Assembly: GCA_017506865.1 (NCBI GenBank)
Contig: JAFCMP010000517.1
Span: 682,001 to 746,000, forward strand
Direction of reading: 5' to 3'
Length of the DNA: 64,000 bases
Source: Tribonema minus
Taxonomy: Eukaryota > Sar > Xanthophyceae > Tribonematales > Tribonemataceae
In this document: positions 9,166-17,977 of the stretch, piece after piece
Numbering within the stretch: position 1 is the first letter of the stretch
Layout of the letters: every line of letters starts with the position of its first letter
Notes under the pieces: model-generated
The model's database searches: none
Told to the model about the DNA's origin: nothing
The model's input: the letters and a program-made list of their open reading frames with translations, nothing else
Position numbers and translations under genes: made by a program

Positions 9166-10554
9166 ATGACGAAACGGGCACATGAAACCGAGGATCCCGT
9201 GCGGCGAACACCATATCACAAACCTTCGGACGCGAAATCTGCGGCTTCCCCGCAAATGACAAACCAGGAGATGCTAGCTGAAGATGCAAAAACGCGAGAG
9301 AAGTTCGTGGCGATGGAGCTCTCTGACGGCACCATCCACGTGCTTCACGCGGGCGCAGACGCAGGCAAGACGACGCTGTCGATCCGCCTCATGAAATCTG
9401 TCGCCGAGAGACAACCTGATGTCGAGTGCATTGCTCTGACGTTCAATGTCGCCGCGGCGGCGGACGGGGAGGCGAAGGTCAACGGAGCGGAGAGGCTGAC
9501 GTTCAAGACGATTGACAGTCTCCTCTACTCTCTCTACGCCAATGACGTCAATGATGCGACGAAGGTCGACTTCAACGTTGCAGAGGAGGTCATGGACATG
9601 GCCAACCTAGTCCTGAGGCGCGCAGTCACACCAGAGCAGGCCATGTCGTATGCCGACCAACTGGAGACAGCCTGCAACAGCGGGGATCCGACAAACCTGG
9701 GGGCCGTTTCGCGCATTTTGTGGAACGCAGGGATGAAGGGGACGTGGTGGTCGCACGCAATGTTGCGCGTACGCGCACGCGACGACCCTGCATGTCGGTT
9801 CAAGAAGGCCATGGCGAAGTACAAGCTGGTCATCGTCGACGAAGCGCAGGATCTCAATTTGGTCATGATTTCTCTGATGACGCACATATACAACGCCACC
9901 ACCACTGTGTACGTCGGCGACTCAGCGCAGGCCATCTACGGCTTCATGCAGTGCACAGATGTGAAAAACGAGCTGAAGCAGGAGTACGTGGACTGGACCC
10001 TCTACACCACTTTTCGCTTTGGACAGGCAATCTGTGATTTTGTGAACGTCAGGAACCTCTGTGTATCTCCTGCTGTGGCTCACCCGGATAATATCGACAC
10101 CACCATTGAGATCGTTGAAGATAATACGATACTCAGCGGCGCACACACAGTCCTCGTCAGGAGGTGGACGGAGATCCTGGACCTGGCTGATCGGTACACC
10201 GAGGCTGGCCACTCTGTGTTCATAGACAGAGAGAAGGTTGATGAGATTAAAAAGTGCGCCACATCGATGATGCCTAGCACCTGGGATAAGAGCCTTTTCA
10301 AAAAGGTTGATAAGCTGAAGGTGCTCGTTATCCTCGACAGAGTTAACAAAGCTGACCACAGCGTTTCGATAGTGCTGAGCACTGTTCACGGGTTCAAAGG
10401 GCGCGAGACATTGAGAGTGCTGGTGACGCGATCTGTGCGGAACGCACGGAACGAGGAGGAACTTCGGCTGCTGTACGTGGCGGTAACCCGAGCTCGCCAC
10501 ACGCTGTACCTCCACGGTGCCGCAGCTGAGCTCGCGTACAATATATCATGTTGA
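9166..10554 (+). CDS. Superfamily 1 UvrD/FBH1-like DNA helicase
   Basis: A 462-residue ATP-dependent DNA helicase with the SF1 motifs in order: Walker A GADAGKTT (residues 63-70), Walker B DEAQD (225-229), motif III GDSAQAIYGF (251-260), motif IV FRFG (283-286), motif V STVHGFKGRE (about 405-414) and motif VI YVAVTRAR (about 437-444). The DEAQD, GF..Y-type and HGFKGRE forms resemble the helicase core of eukaryotic FBH1 and its viral relatives more than bacterial UvrD. No F-box or N-terminal accessory domain is seen, and it is shorter than FBH1. All catalytic motifs are intact. Likely roles are recombination control, replication-fork repair or transposon-like unwinding. Promoter-like repeats lie directly upstream. 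Confidence 0.88.
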   Translation: MTKRAHETEDPVRRTPYHKPSDAKSAASPQMTNQEMLAEDAKTREKFVAMELSDGTIHVLHAGADAGKTTLSIRLMKSVAERQPDVECIALTFNVAAAADGEAKVNGAERLTFKTIDSLLYSLYANDVNDATKVDFNVAEEVMDMANLVLRRAVTPEQAMSYADQLETACNSGDPTNLGAVSRILWNAGMKGTWWSHAMLRVRARDDPACRFKKAMAKYKLVIVDEAQDLNLVMISLMTHIYNATTTVYVGDSAQAIYGFMQCTDVKNELKQEYVDWTLYTTFRFGQAICDFVNVRNLCVSPAVAHPDNIDTTIEIVEDNTILSGAHTVLVRRWTEILDLADRYTEAGHSVFIDREKVDEIKKCATSMMPSTWDKSLFKKVDKLKVLVILDRVNKADHSVSIVLSTVHGFKGRETLRVLVTRSVRNARNEEELRLLYVAVTRARHTLYLHGAAAELAYNISC

Positions 10555-10659
10555 TTTGTGAGAAAGTGATCGCCCCTCTGCATTGCTGTCTTGCTCAAGT
10601 GCGCAAACCTTGCACAGTGCCGTAGCTGATGAGACCGCGTTGCGCTTGATGTATTTTTT

Positions 10660-12051
10660 ATGTTGGACTCACTGTATGACGGAATGCGCTGTGCTCTCTG
10701 GGTCACCGTTCCCGCTGTTGCATATTCTTTTGCTGGTCACCACCACCTGCGCTTTCAGCAGAAGCCAGCAGGCGCTGATAACAGTAGGGTAGTCAATGCG
10801 GTGTTGCTCCCAGGCTTTGGCGTCAAGCCGGAGCGTTATGCTTCTGTCGCTGAGTCGCTGTGCGCAGATCTAGAATTGCGAAACATTTCAGCAAATGTTT
10901 TCGTAGCCAAGTACACTTGCGATCTGACGTCTCACCTGGAGGCTGAATCACGTGTGCGGGAAGTGTCACAGAAGAATGAAAACGTATTTTTGATAAGACA
11001 CTCCCAAGGCGCATATCAAGGTGAGAAAATTGCAAATAAATTAAGACTGCCTCTCGTCGAGTGGGCCGGCGGCTCGTACCACGGTCAGGGCGATGAACTC
11101 AACTCCTCGGTCATGACTCTGCTGTGCGAGCATGACCGATCTCACCCGTTGCTGAGAGCTCTTTCATCGATCATAAACCGTCACTCCCCAACGGTCTCTA
11201 CCCTCCCTGTTAAACTTCTGACAACGGTGCCGGACGCCACGCATTTTCACGGACTGGTCAGCTCTGAAACGGGCAATGTGGAAGCCGAAGCAGACGACGT
11301 CGCCGAATGCATCAGTAGCTTTGCCGCATACATCTTTTTCAACGACAAAAGTGCAGCGGAGGAGCTGACCCGAGATGTACAGCGCACCCAAGCCAAAATT
11401 GCCGACTTCATTAACGAGCAGAGTTCCGCCGCACTGGGTGCATGGTGCACCCGTCGTCAGGACGACGTGTCGCCAACTCCCGCACGGTATGCCGTTGTCC
11501 ACGCCCCCGACACCCAATTACTTACCGGATTGTTTACTGTTGCATTCCCATGGCTTGGTGTCCCGCTAGACTGGTATTATTTCTTCCCGAGATTCATATT
11601 TTCTCATCCTACAGGCGCCGTACACGTGCACAAACCCTGGAGGAAATTCGGTGAAGTCGGATCGTTGGTCTTCAGAAACCTGGGCGAGGCTGAAGCCAGT
11701 GTCAAACTCCGCTACGATGGTGATGAGTGCCCGTCAGCACAGGAGCTCAACGATAAAACCTTCCAGGAGGCCTTAGCTCTCATAATCGAAGAGGAGAGGG
11801 AAATGTATGTTGAGCACGGCAGAAAACTGGTTTTCGGCCCCGACATTAACATTCCCCACATCCCGCTCTGCAGTGTGCTGTGGTTGGCAGTGCCGTTGAG
11901 GTACCGCAAAATCAATGCAAGCACAGTGTGTATTTCATCACCGGTTCTGAAAACGGCGGCCGGCACCGGAAAGTACGATGGCAGATTGAACGCGAAACTG
12001 TTGACGATTCCCCAGGCACTGCAGTGGTTGCTCATTGACGCATTCCTGTAA
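10660..12051 (+). CDS. Alpha/beta-hydrolase fold protein with extended C-terminus
   Basis: A 463-residue protein. Residues 46-220 have an alpha/beta-hydrolase layout: strand VVNAVLLPGFG (oxyanion-hole type, 45-54), a nucleophile elbow RHSQGAY with Ser115, and a late ATHFHG that could provide the His. The elbow has Arg where most lipases have Gly (GHSQG). An N-terminal hydrophobic stretch (residues 11-26) may be a signal or anchor. The C-terminal 200 residues contain aromatic hydrophobic segments (WLGVPLDWYYFFP, SVLWLAVPL) and match nothing I know. The substrate could be a lipid or ester. It follows the helicase on the same strand by about 105 bases. Confidence 0.65.
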   Translation: MLDSLYDGMRCALWVTVPAVAYSFAGHHHLRFQQKPAGADNSRVVNAVLLPGFGVKPERYASVAESLCADLELRNISANVFVAKYTCDLTSHLEAESRVREVSQKNENVFLIRHSQGAYQGEKIANKLRLPLVEWAGGSYHGQGDELNSSVMTLLCEHDRSHPLLRALSSIINRHSPTVSTLPVKLLTTVPDATHFHGLVSSETGNVEAEADDVAECISSFAAYIFFNDKSAAEELTRDVQRTQAKIADFINEQSSAALGAWCTRRQDDVSPTPARYAVVHAPDTQLLTGLFTVAFPWLGVPLDWYYFFPRFIFSHPTGAVHVHKPWRKFGEVGSLVFRNLGEAEASVKLRYDGDECPSAQELNDKTFQEALALIIEEEREMYVEHGRKLVFGPDINIPHIPLCSVLWLAVPLRYRKINASTVCISSPVLKTAAGTGKYDGRLNAKLLTIPQALQWLLIDAFL

Positions 12052-12636
12052 GAACGTGAACCTTTAGGATACCTTTTGGCTTCCTAGAAAGCTTTGGTTC
12101 TGAAGCTGTCAGTTAGACCCTCCAATACATCTAATACCATAACTACAGTGATAAATGTCCTGTCAACATTTCTCAAACTCATGAGCGCCACTGTTCCGGC
12201 TGTCACCGCATGGTACGCACTGTTCCACCATTTGTGTGATGATCAATTGACCGCACGCTTCACGTTGAGAACGACGCCAACGCATGCCAGCATCAGAAGC
12301 AATGCATACGGAATGTGTGGAGCAAGCACGGCTATCGTCAACCTAACGGGCACACATATACCATAGAACAGTATGGCCCTGCTCTGTGGAGTGCAGGCCT
12401 GAAAAATGGACGACATTGTCAGTGTACTTCTTGCAGCACATTTGATTTGCATAATTATGGTAAGTGGAAATGCCGACAACAATATAGCAACCGGTAACGA
12501 ACACTGTACACAGCATCATCGGCGCCGGTGTGATCATCGGCGCGCAATTGTTCATGATATGGAACAGCGGGCGCAAGTGCGTGAGCAAGAACAAAGACGC
12601 GGCTCTGCACTAGGATGGGGTATGCCGGACACACGT
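12052..12636. other. Intergenic, possible small membrane-protein exons on the minus strand
   Basis: No firm gene. On the minus strand two hydrophobic open stretches (about 12594-12480 and 12395-12243) flank a sequence with a CTGAC branch-like site and TTTTTCAG acceptor near 12400, so a small two-exon membrane protein is possible; I could not fix a donor. Confidence 0.3.
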
Positions 12637-13065
12637 TTACATTTGCTCGAGCTCAACGCCATTGCCATCGGGGAAAGCATTCGCTAAGATCCTGATCCAA
12701 TCGATGAGCCACCAAATTCCAAAGCCTCCTGTTATGATGAGTTTGAACACACCTGCTACAATGTACCCAGCATCCCCATCCGCAAGGTAGAACCAGTCGG
12801 CGCCGAGGTACCCCACGAAAAACGACAGTAAGAAAGTCACCAGCTCCGACTTCTGCGCGTAATTGCACTGCAGACTATCAGTAGACACATACCCCGTGTT
12901 GCACTCACAGGATCCTACTATATCAGACACGCGCACACAGTGTGCAGATCCATCACATTCGCCGTTGTAGATGCAGTCACTCAGCATGTAGGTGTCCTGT
13001 CCATGCACCTGAAGCATGGTGAAGGCCCCCCCGACGATGCACGCTCTCATGGCTCGGCGAATCAT
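12637..13065 (-). CDS. EGF-like/TM2-domain membrane protein
   Basis: A 142-residue protein with a signal peptide (about 1-22), a Cys-rich EGF-like segment (residues 28-67, with YNGEC, CECNTGY) and a TM2 domain. The TM2 part shows two hydrophobic helices, FLLSFFVGYLGADWFYL and an IITGGFGIWWLIDWIRIL segment; the G..G.D.FYL and W.ID motifs are typical. TM2 proteins are found in eukaryotes and bacteria, and animal TM2D proteins have a similar N-terminal extracellular part. The protein probably sits in the plasma membrane or virion membrane with the Cys-rich part outside. The gene appears intact and was probably acquired from a host. Confidence 0.8.
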   Translation of the reverse strand: MIRRAMRACIVGGAFTMLQVHGQDTYMLSDCIYNGECDGSAHCVRVSDIVGSCECNTGYVSTDSLQCNYAQKSELVTFLLSFFVGYLGADWFYLADGDAGYIVAGVFKLIITGGFGIWWLIDWIRILANAFPDGNGVELEQM

Positions 13066-13750
13066 CTTTCAGTGCGACGGGGTGTGGCAGTCAGGTACGG
13101 TATGGTGTTTTGATATAGCAACGTTCGAGATCCACCAGATTCGGCATTCCATAAATCACAATCTCACAAGACATGTGTCGCGCCGATTGACCTCGTATGA
13201 TGAGCGCGCGTAACGTACGTGTTACTCAATCCTGAACAGTACATGCACACGCCGCAAGTTGTGGGCAAGGCAGCAGTGACAGCCAAGGGGGTGCGGTATG
13301 CAGTGCCATCATATTACTGTATGACGTGCTTACAAGGGGCGGCGCTCAGAACATGTCTTTGTGGTTGAGCTCCACGTGGTCGCCGAAGTCGTGGAGAAAC
13401 TTGTAATCTCCACTTATCGGTACATACTTGAGCGACGGGGGATGAGGTGCACCTGTGTGTGTAGCCCTCCGTGTAACCCTCCTCTTCCGCGGTGCCGCAC
13501 GGCGGGTGGAGCCGCAGCTCCACGAGGCTTGTGGACAGGGCGCCCAGGTCATGATTGAAAGTGGGCTCCCAGATGCGCAGGCATGTTTCCCCGGTCACAT
13601 ATATTCCCGGGTCGTATATATTCCCTTATATTCCCCGGTCGTATATATTCCCTGTAGCATTATATTCCCCCGGTCGTATATATTCCCTGCAGCACACTAC
13701 AGCTACCAGCATTCACTCACTCCAGAACTCAACAAAGGTCAAGCGCACCG
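13066..13750. other. Intergenic region with TATATATTCCC repeats
   Basis: No supported gene before 13751. The right part holds the short repeat cluster listed separately. The frames here on both strands are short and of low complexity. Confidence 0.45.
13598..13692 (+). repeat. Cluster of CCGGTCGTATATATTCCC repeats
   Basis: Four imperfect copies of an 18-bp unit (GGTCGTATATATTCCC core, with further TATATTCCC half-copies between) end about 60 bases before the ATG at 13751. The TA-rich core and position suggest promoter elements. Confidence 0.6.
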
Positions 13751-14263
13751 ATGAGCAGCAGTACACTAGCAGCAGTCTGGAAGGGTCCTATAGTAAGATA
13801 CGGCCTACACAATGGCTCAGCAAACGACCATACCTTTCAAATCGCTGTCATTTTGACATTTGCCTTGATCGGCATTACAAGCGTCGCTGTGGCTGCTTTT
13901 GCACTCTGCTGGCGATGCATCAAGAAAGCACTCAGAGCAGCACCTGCAACTCGGCTGGCGATACCGATGGACAAGGAGAAGACCAAGGAAGCAGCACCTT
14001 CAACTCGGCTGGCGAAACCGATGGACAAGCAGGTGCCGACCACAAACTTGGTGCCTGCAGCTACTCCATATAGCGAGGTCAAAATGCAGCTCCTCCAAGA
14101 GCAGACGATTTATACGAGGCTGCAGGAAGAGGCATTGAAGTTATGGATAGGTGAAATGAAGTTCACAGAGAGAGACCGGTGTGTAGCAGCTGGCATGTAT
14201 GGTAAGCAGCAACACTGCAAGACACACGGTTGGGCTTGTAAGAGGTTTGTTCCAGGAAGTTAA
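13751..14263 (+). CDS. Single-pass membrane protein, hypothetical
   Basis: A 170-residue protein with one strong transmembrane helix (about residues 32-55, IAVILTFALIGITSVAVAAFAL) followed by Cys and basic residues, so the C-terminus is probably cytoplasmic or intravirion. Residues 61-100 contain a duplicated block with ATRLAIPMDK and STRLAKPMDK. No family recognised. The start at 13751 is chosen over the longer frame from 13555, which reads through the upstream repeat cluster. Confidence 0.55.
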   Translation: MSSSTLAAVWKGPIVRYGLHNGSANDHTFQIAVILTFALIGITSVAVAAFALCWRCIKKALRAAPATRLAIPMDKEKTKEAAPSTRLAKPMDKQVPTTNLVPAATPYSEVKMQLLQEQTIYTRLQEEALKLWIGEMKFTERDRCVAAGMYGKQQHCKTHGWACKRFVPGS

Positions 14264-14759
14264 TTACGCACGTTTACGCACATCTTTGCGAGACACTTTG
14301 AGACGGACTGCCCTGTGCCTCACTTATCTGAATAATGACATACCTTATTCCTTAAGCTGGTGTGGTGGTGTCATTGTCTGCCATGTCTTCATGTGCCTGT
14401 CAACTGAGCCTTAAACATGATCACTTGGGCTCTTTCTATACTGGCCAGGACGAAAACCATCGACTATATTGTAGGTGATGCACTCTCACGGCCTGATGCA
14501 GGTGAGCTTATGTACAACAAGTTCAGCAGCATAAAGTAGGCACTCATACTCATACGAACGGCCCCCTTCACATGAGAGCAGCAACGGGACTGAGCTCTCC
14601 GACTTCCTGCTCCTACTGTACCACTATAGCCGGAATGTGGTGTTCAAAAGTACAAGAGGCATCAATGAGAAAGCAGTGGAAATCGGCGCCAAGATGGCCC
14701 GGGCATATCGAGAAGCAAAAAGCAAAATGCACAGTTTCATAGGAAACCAAATTATATAT
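14264..14759. other. Intergenic, no supported gene
   Basis: A 91-residue plus-strand frame (14637-14912) begins here but its second half is antisense to the more convincing gene 14760-15347. Nothing else is seen. Confidence 0.35.
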
Positions 14760-15347
14760 TTACCTCATGGGTCCACACAGCGTGTTGTCGCGCACAGCTG
14801 GAGGGACGAAGTCGTCGCGCTTGTAAAGGAGATGCGTGGACCATGGAATGTGCCAGTTATTTCCATCGACGAAGCCAACCGCCTGCAGCTGCCACCCGTG
14901 GTCGTCGCATAGCAGGAGGTCAGGCAGCCCGGCTTGCATGAACTCTGCTGTCGTGCGCCACGCCACGTGCACGGGGAACAATGATCCCTCGAAGCTGCAT
15001 TCTCCCCGAATCAGCCACGGCAGCGGCTCGGCATGCCCTCCGGTGGTCCAGCCGACGATGCGCGCACACGTATTGTGCGGTTGAATTCCGTCATTGATGC
15101 GTTTCCATCGACCCCGCACTACGAACAGGTTGTCCTCTTCATCATCGTGGTCTTCATCACCTCTGTTTGTGGAGGTGAAAGTTACCTCATAAAAAACTCT
15201 GACATTGCGTTTGCCGTACACAAAAACGATCGCAGGCGATGCGCCATGCATGGTGCTGTGGCTGACGTGGTAATCCACAAAAAGAACCGCTACTGCTACC
15301 GCAGCTGTCACTGCTGTATCTCTGCTCATGGTTTTGACTGTGGACAC
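14760..15347 (-). CDS. Secreted or membrane-anchored hypothetical protein
   Basis: Up to 195 residues; the likely start is the Met at residue 8 (MSRDTAVTAAVAVAVLF), which gives a signal peptide or N-terminal anchor. The rest is mixed, with an acidic linker (DEDHDDEED) and a Trp-rich C-terminal part. No family recognised. Confidence 0.5.
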   Translation of the reverse strand: MSTVKTMSRDTAVTAAVAVAVLFVDYHVSHSTMHGASPAIVFVYGKRNVRVFYEVTFTSTNRGDEDHDDEEDNLFVVRGRWKRINDGIQPHNTCARIVGWTTGGHAEPLPWLIRGECSFEGSLFPVHVAWRTTAEFMQAGLPDLLLCDDHGWQLQAVGFVDGNNWHIPWSTHLLYKRDDFVPPAVRDNTLCGPMR

Positions 15348-15582
15348 TGAGTGTGTGAGTTGGGGATACGCAATGGACGAATCAGATTCAGATATGTGGA
15401 GATTCGCGATGCGAACGTTTTGAATATAAACGATGATGATTCGCGATGATATATCATGCAGCAGAGGTGGAGCAGGATTGAAATAGTGTCATGTACTGTG
15501 AGGTGCACGTTCCCCTGCATTTGTATGCAACCCTGCCCAGTGCTGCCTGTCTTTTTTGCGTTGACCAAACACACGCTTGTAG

Positions 15583-16515
15583 TTACTTGTTGAAGCCCGC
15601 AACTCGAAGGTTTTCGAAATAGTTCCCAAGGCCACGTTGGCAGGAGAGCAGCAGGATGCAGTTGAGCTCCTTGCGACTGCCGATGACCGGAATCCTTGCT
15701 GTATTTATCGCATGAAGATAGTGCTGCCGGCGTCCCTTGTGGCCAGTGCTGAAGCTCAAATAGAACAGAAAACCGTCACGCATCAGCGAGTACGATATAA
15801 GAAGCCTGCAAAGCCTCCCGTTTCCATTAACAAAAGGGTGGATGGTGATGAAGTCGTAAAATAACTGGGTGGCGAGCTCAGTAGGATGCATGCCACGATC
15901 TCGTTCGGTTTTGTAAGCGCTCAGCATCATCTGTAATCCCCTTCGAATGTGCTCAGGCGCGATGAACACATAGAAGCCTGCATTGGCCAGCTCAGTCCTG
16001 AGCGTCGACTTCGTCGGCACGCCATAGCTCGTTGACCCTTCCATCATTATGCGATGGCATTCGCAGATGATGTCCACCGTCAGGTCGTCATTGATGTGCT
16101 CCTCACACAGAAAACGTGCAGCGGCGAGATATTGATACAACTGTCTCTCACTGGAGGCGCACATCTGGTCTCGCCCCCCCTCTGCATCCCAATCTCTCGA
16201 CTCTGGAGGTTTTCGTTCACCGCTCATGAATTTCTGGATCATCACATAAGTGTCCCCCTCAAGAACATCATGGTGTAGTGTCTGTTCCAGCTTGTTGGAA
16301 TGGTACACCATTGCTGCTATGCTATTGTCAAAGAACTCAGTGAAATACTCATGGTCTCTCCTCCCACGCTTCAGCCCCTCATGCACTGAATAGAGTACAA
16401 ATGGCCAATCAGCGTCGGCATCCCAGGGGACGTAGCACGTGGATACTGGACCCTGCCACTTTCTCACCATGCTTTGACATGAGCTCAACATATTTATTCC
16501 CAAAGCTCTGAGCAC
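15583..16515 (-). CDS. Fic-domain protein (putative AMP transferase), copy 1
   Basis: A 310-residue Fic protein. The catalytic motif HPFVNGNGR is complete with His226, and the class II-type inhibitory motif S-N-K-L-E lies at residues 73-77, upstream of the Fic core as in self-inhibited Fic/HYPE-like proteins. Fic enzymes usually transfer AMP from ATP to Ser, Thr or Tyr of target proteins such as small GTPases or chaperones; the target here is unknown. A near-identical second copy lies at 17978-19126 on the same strand. The N-terminus contains two Cys (SSCQ, TCYVP) before the conserved DADADW segment. Dispersed repeats lie directly upstream. Confidence 0.85.
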   Translation of the reverse strand: MLRALGINMLSSCQSMVRKWQGPVSTCYVPWDADADWPFVLYSVHEGLKRGRRDHEYFTEFFDNSIAAMVYHSNKLEQTLHHDVLEGDTYVMIQKFMSGERKPPESRDWDAEGGRDQMCASSERQLYQYLAAARFLCEEHINDDLTVDIICECHRIMMEGSTSYGVPTKSTLRTELANAGFYVFIAPEHIRRGLQMMLSAYKTERDRGMHPTELATQLFYDFITIHPFVNGNGRLCRLLISYSLMRDGFLFYLSFSTGHKGRRQHYLHAINTARIPVIGSRKELNCILLLSCQRGLGNYFENLRVAGFNK

Positions 16516-16599
16516 ACACTGACGACTGATGTCCTGTTTGCTGCTTGCAATAGTGTCAATGCGACTGCCTGATGTTGTTCAGCCCGCCGTGAAAGACTA

Positions 16600-16900
16600 T
16601 TCCGACAACAGCGAGCGTTGTACCGCCTCATGCCAATGTGAACAGAATATCTGGCAGTATCGGGTTTATCTTCTTTTCATTAACCCGTGTATATGCAGTG
16701 TTGTTAAATCAAACCGGAAATCGTTGACGATTGTCAATGGTGATGCGTTCTTATCACTGGTGATGCGTTTCTTGAACCTGGGTGGGGGTGAACAAAAAAA
16801 CCTGTTACCCCCACCTGGGTCACCGGTGATGCGTTCTGCTGATGGGCTGAGTGGGGATGTAAAACCAATTACCCCCACCGGATCACTGGCGAAGCAGCCT
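16600..16900 (+). repeat. Dispersed repeat family B (GGTGATGCGTT units) with a stem-loop
   Basis: Three to four copies of a unit close to TCACTGGTGATGCGTT lie at about 16736-16835. They surround an inverted repeat: GGTGGGGGT-g-AACA (16781-16794) against TGTT-ACCCCCACC (16803-16815), with an A-rich loop. The same combination recurs at 21005-21210, and unit copies recur at 54418-54450. The structure suggests a short non-autonomous element or a folding RNA. Confidence 0.6.
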
Positions 16901-16959
16901 AAGTGATTTTCAGTACCAGCAGAACCATGCAGCTGCGTTCCGTTTAGAGGCAGAAGCTC

Positions 16960-17440
16960 AGGGAGGGTGGTGGCCTCCTATCTCGACATATACTAATTTC
17001 TAGATATACACTCTTTAGGGTGGGTAGCCATGTAGGAGAGGCTTGAACCTCCAATACCCATCACTCACCCTACTATCTCGACATACTACACAATATTTAT
17101 GTAGGTTACGAGAATCTAGCGAGGGTCGTACCTGGCGGATTTTGGGTCAGCCGCTGTGAAAAGTATTTCTGGCAGTGGCGGATTCAAAATGACAAACTGT
17201 TAAAATTCAAAGTAAACTTCAAATTATACTAATTTCTAGATACACACCCTTTAGGGTGAGTAGCCATGTAGCAGAGGCTCGAACCTCCAATACCCATCAC
17301 TCACCCTACTGTTGCGACATACTACGCAATATTTATGTAGTTTACGAAAATCTAGCGAGGGTCGTACCCGGCGGATTTTGGGTCAGCCGCTGTGAAAAGT
17401 ATTTCTGGCAGTGGCGGATTCAAAATCACAAACTGCTACA
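16960..17440 (+). repeat. Two copies of dispersed repeat family A (about 233 bp)
   Basis: Two direct copies, offset by 233 bases, match the 235-bp unit of the array at 56275-58950. Each carries the CCTTTAGGGTG(A/G)GTAGCCATGTAG block, TCACCCTAC and TTTTGGGTCAGCCGCTGTGAAAAG. They differ from the array consensus at many bases and so are older or separately evolving copies. They sit between the two Fic genes. Confidence 0.75.
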
Positions 17441-17535
17441 GCAGCTGTCACTTCTTCATCTCAAATCATGGTTCTGGCTGTGGTAGTTGTGGCGAAAATA
17501 TTATACCATGGCAAGTGTGACTACACTTCATTCAC

Positions 17536-17961
17536 ATGTATGCAGACATGACACCTCGTCAACAGGGTAGCTTCACCGCACATCTACACAACATTTCAAC
17601 TACATTCCATTACTCCATACACAAAGATTATGTTGTGTCTCTGGAGTTCACACTAAGAGGCAGGCCTTACTCGTTTCGGCTGACTAAATGGAAGCAGGGC
17701 GGGCAGGCAACCTTTCTTCCGATGTTCTTCGAATTCAAGCCACGCGACACTACGCAGTTCGGCATGATGACAATGTCAGCAGACCTGACCCCGACATACT
17801 CTCAGTCTGAGGCACAACATGTCGCAGCTGTACTGCAAGCTGCAAAGGACGTAATCAGGTGCCTAGACCAGATACTGGCTGGATATGAGCGCAGCGTTCA
17901 CGATTACGCGGTGTATGGTACCGCGAGAAGCATCCCGACGCTGATACATATGCCAAGATGA
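17536..17961 (+). CDS. Hypothetical protein between the Fic copies
   Basis: A 141-residue protein beginning MYADMTPRQQGSFTAHL, with predicted alternating strands and a C-terminal helix. No family recognised. It lies tail-to-tail with Fic copy 2 (only 16 bases apart) and downstream of the family A repeats. Confidence 0.5.
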   Translation: MYADMTPRQQGSFTAHLHNISTTFHYSIHKDYVVSLEFTLRGRPYSFRLTKWKQGGQATFLPMFFEFKPRDTTQFGMMTMSADLTPTYSQSEAQHVAAVLQAAKDVIRCLDQILAGYERSVHDYAVYGTARSIPTLIHMPR

Positions 17962-17977
17962 TAACGCTGGTGGTCTG

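Noticed and set aside
14637-14912. 91-residue plus-strand frame
   Set aside because: Half of it is antisense to the more convincing signal-peptide gene at 14760-15347.
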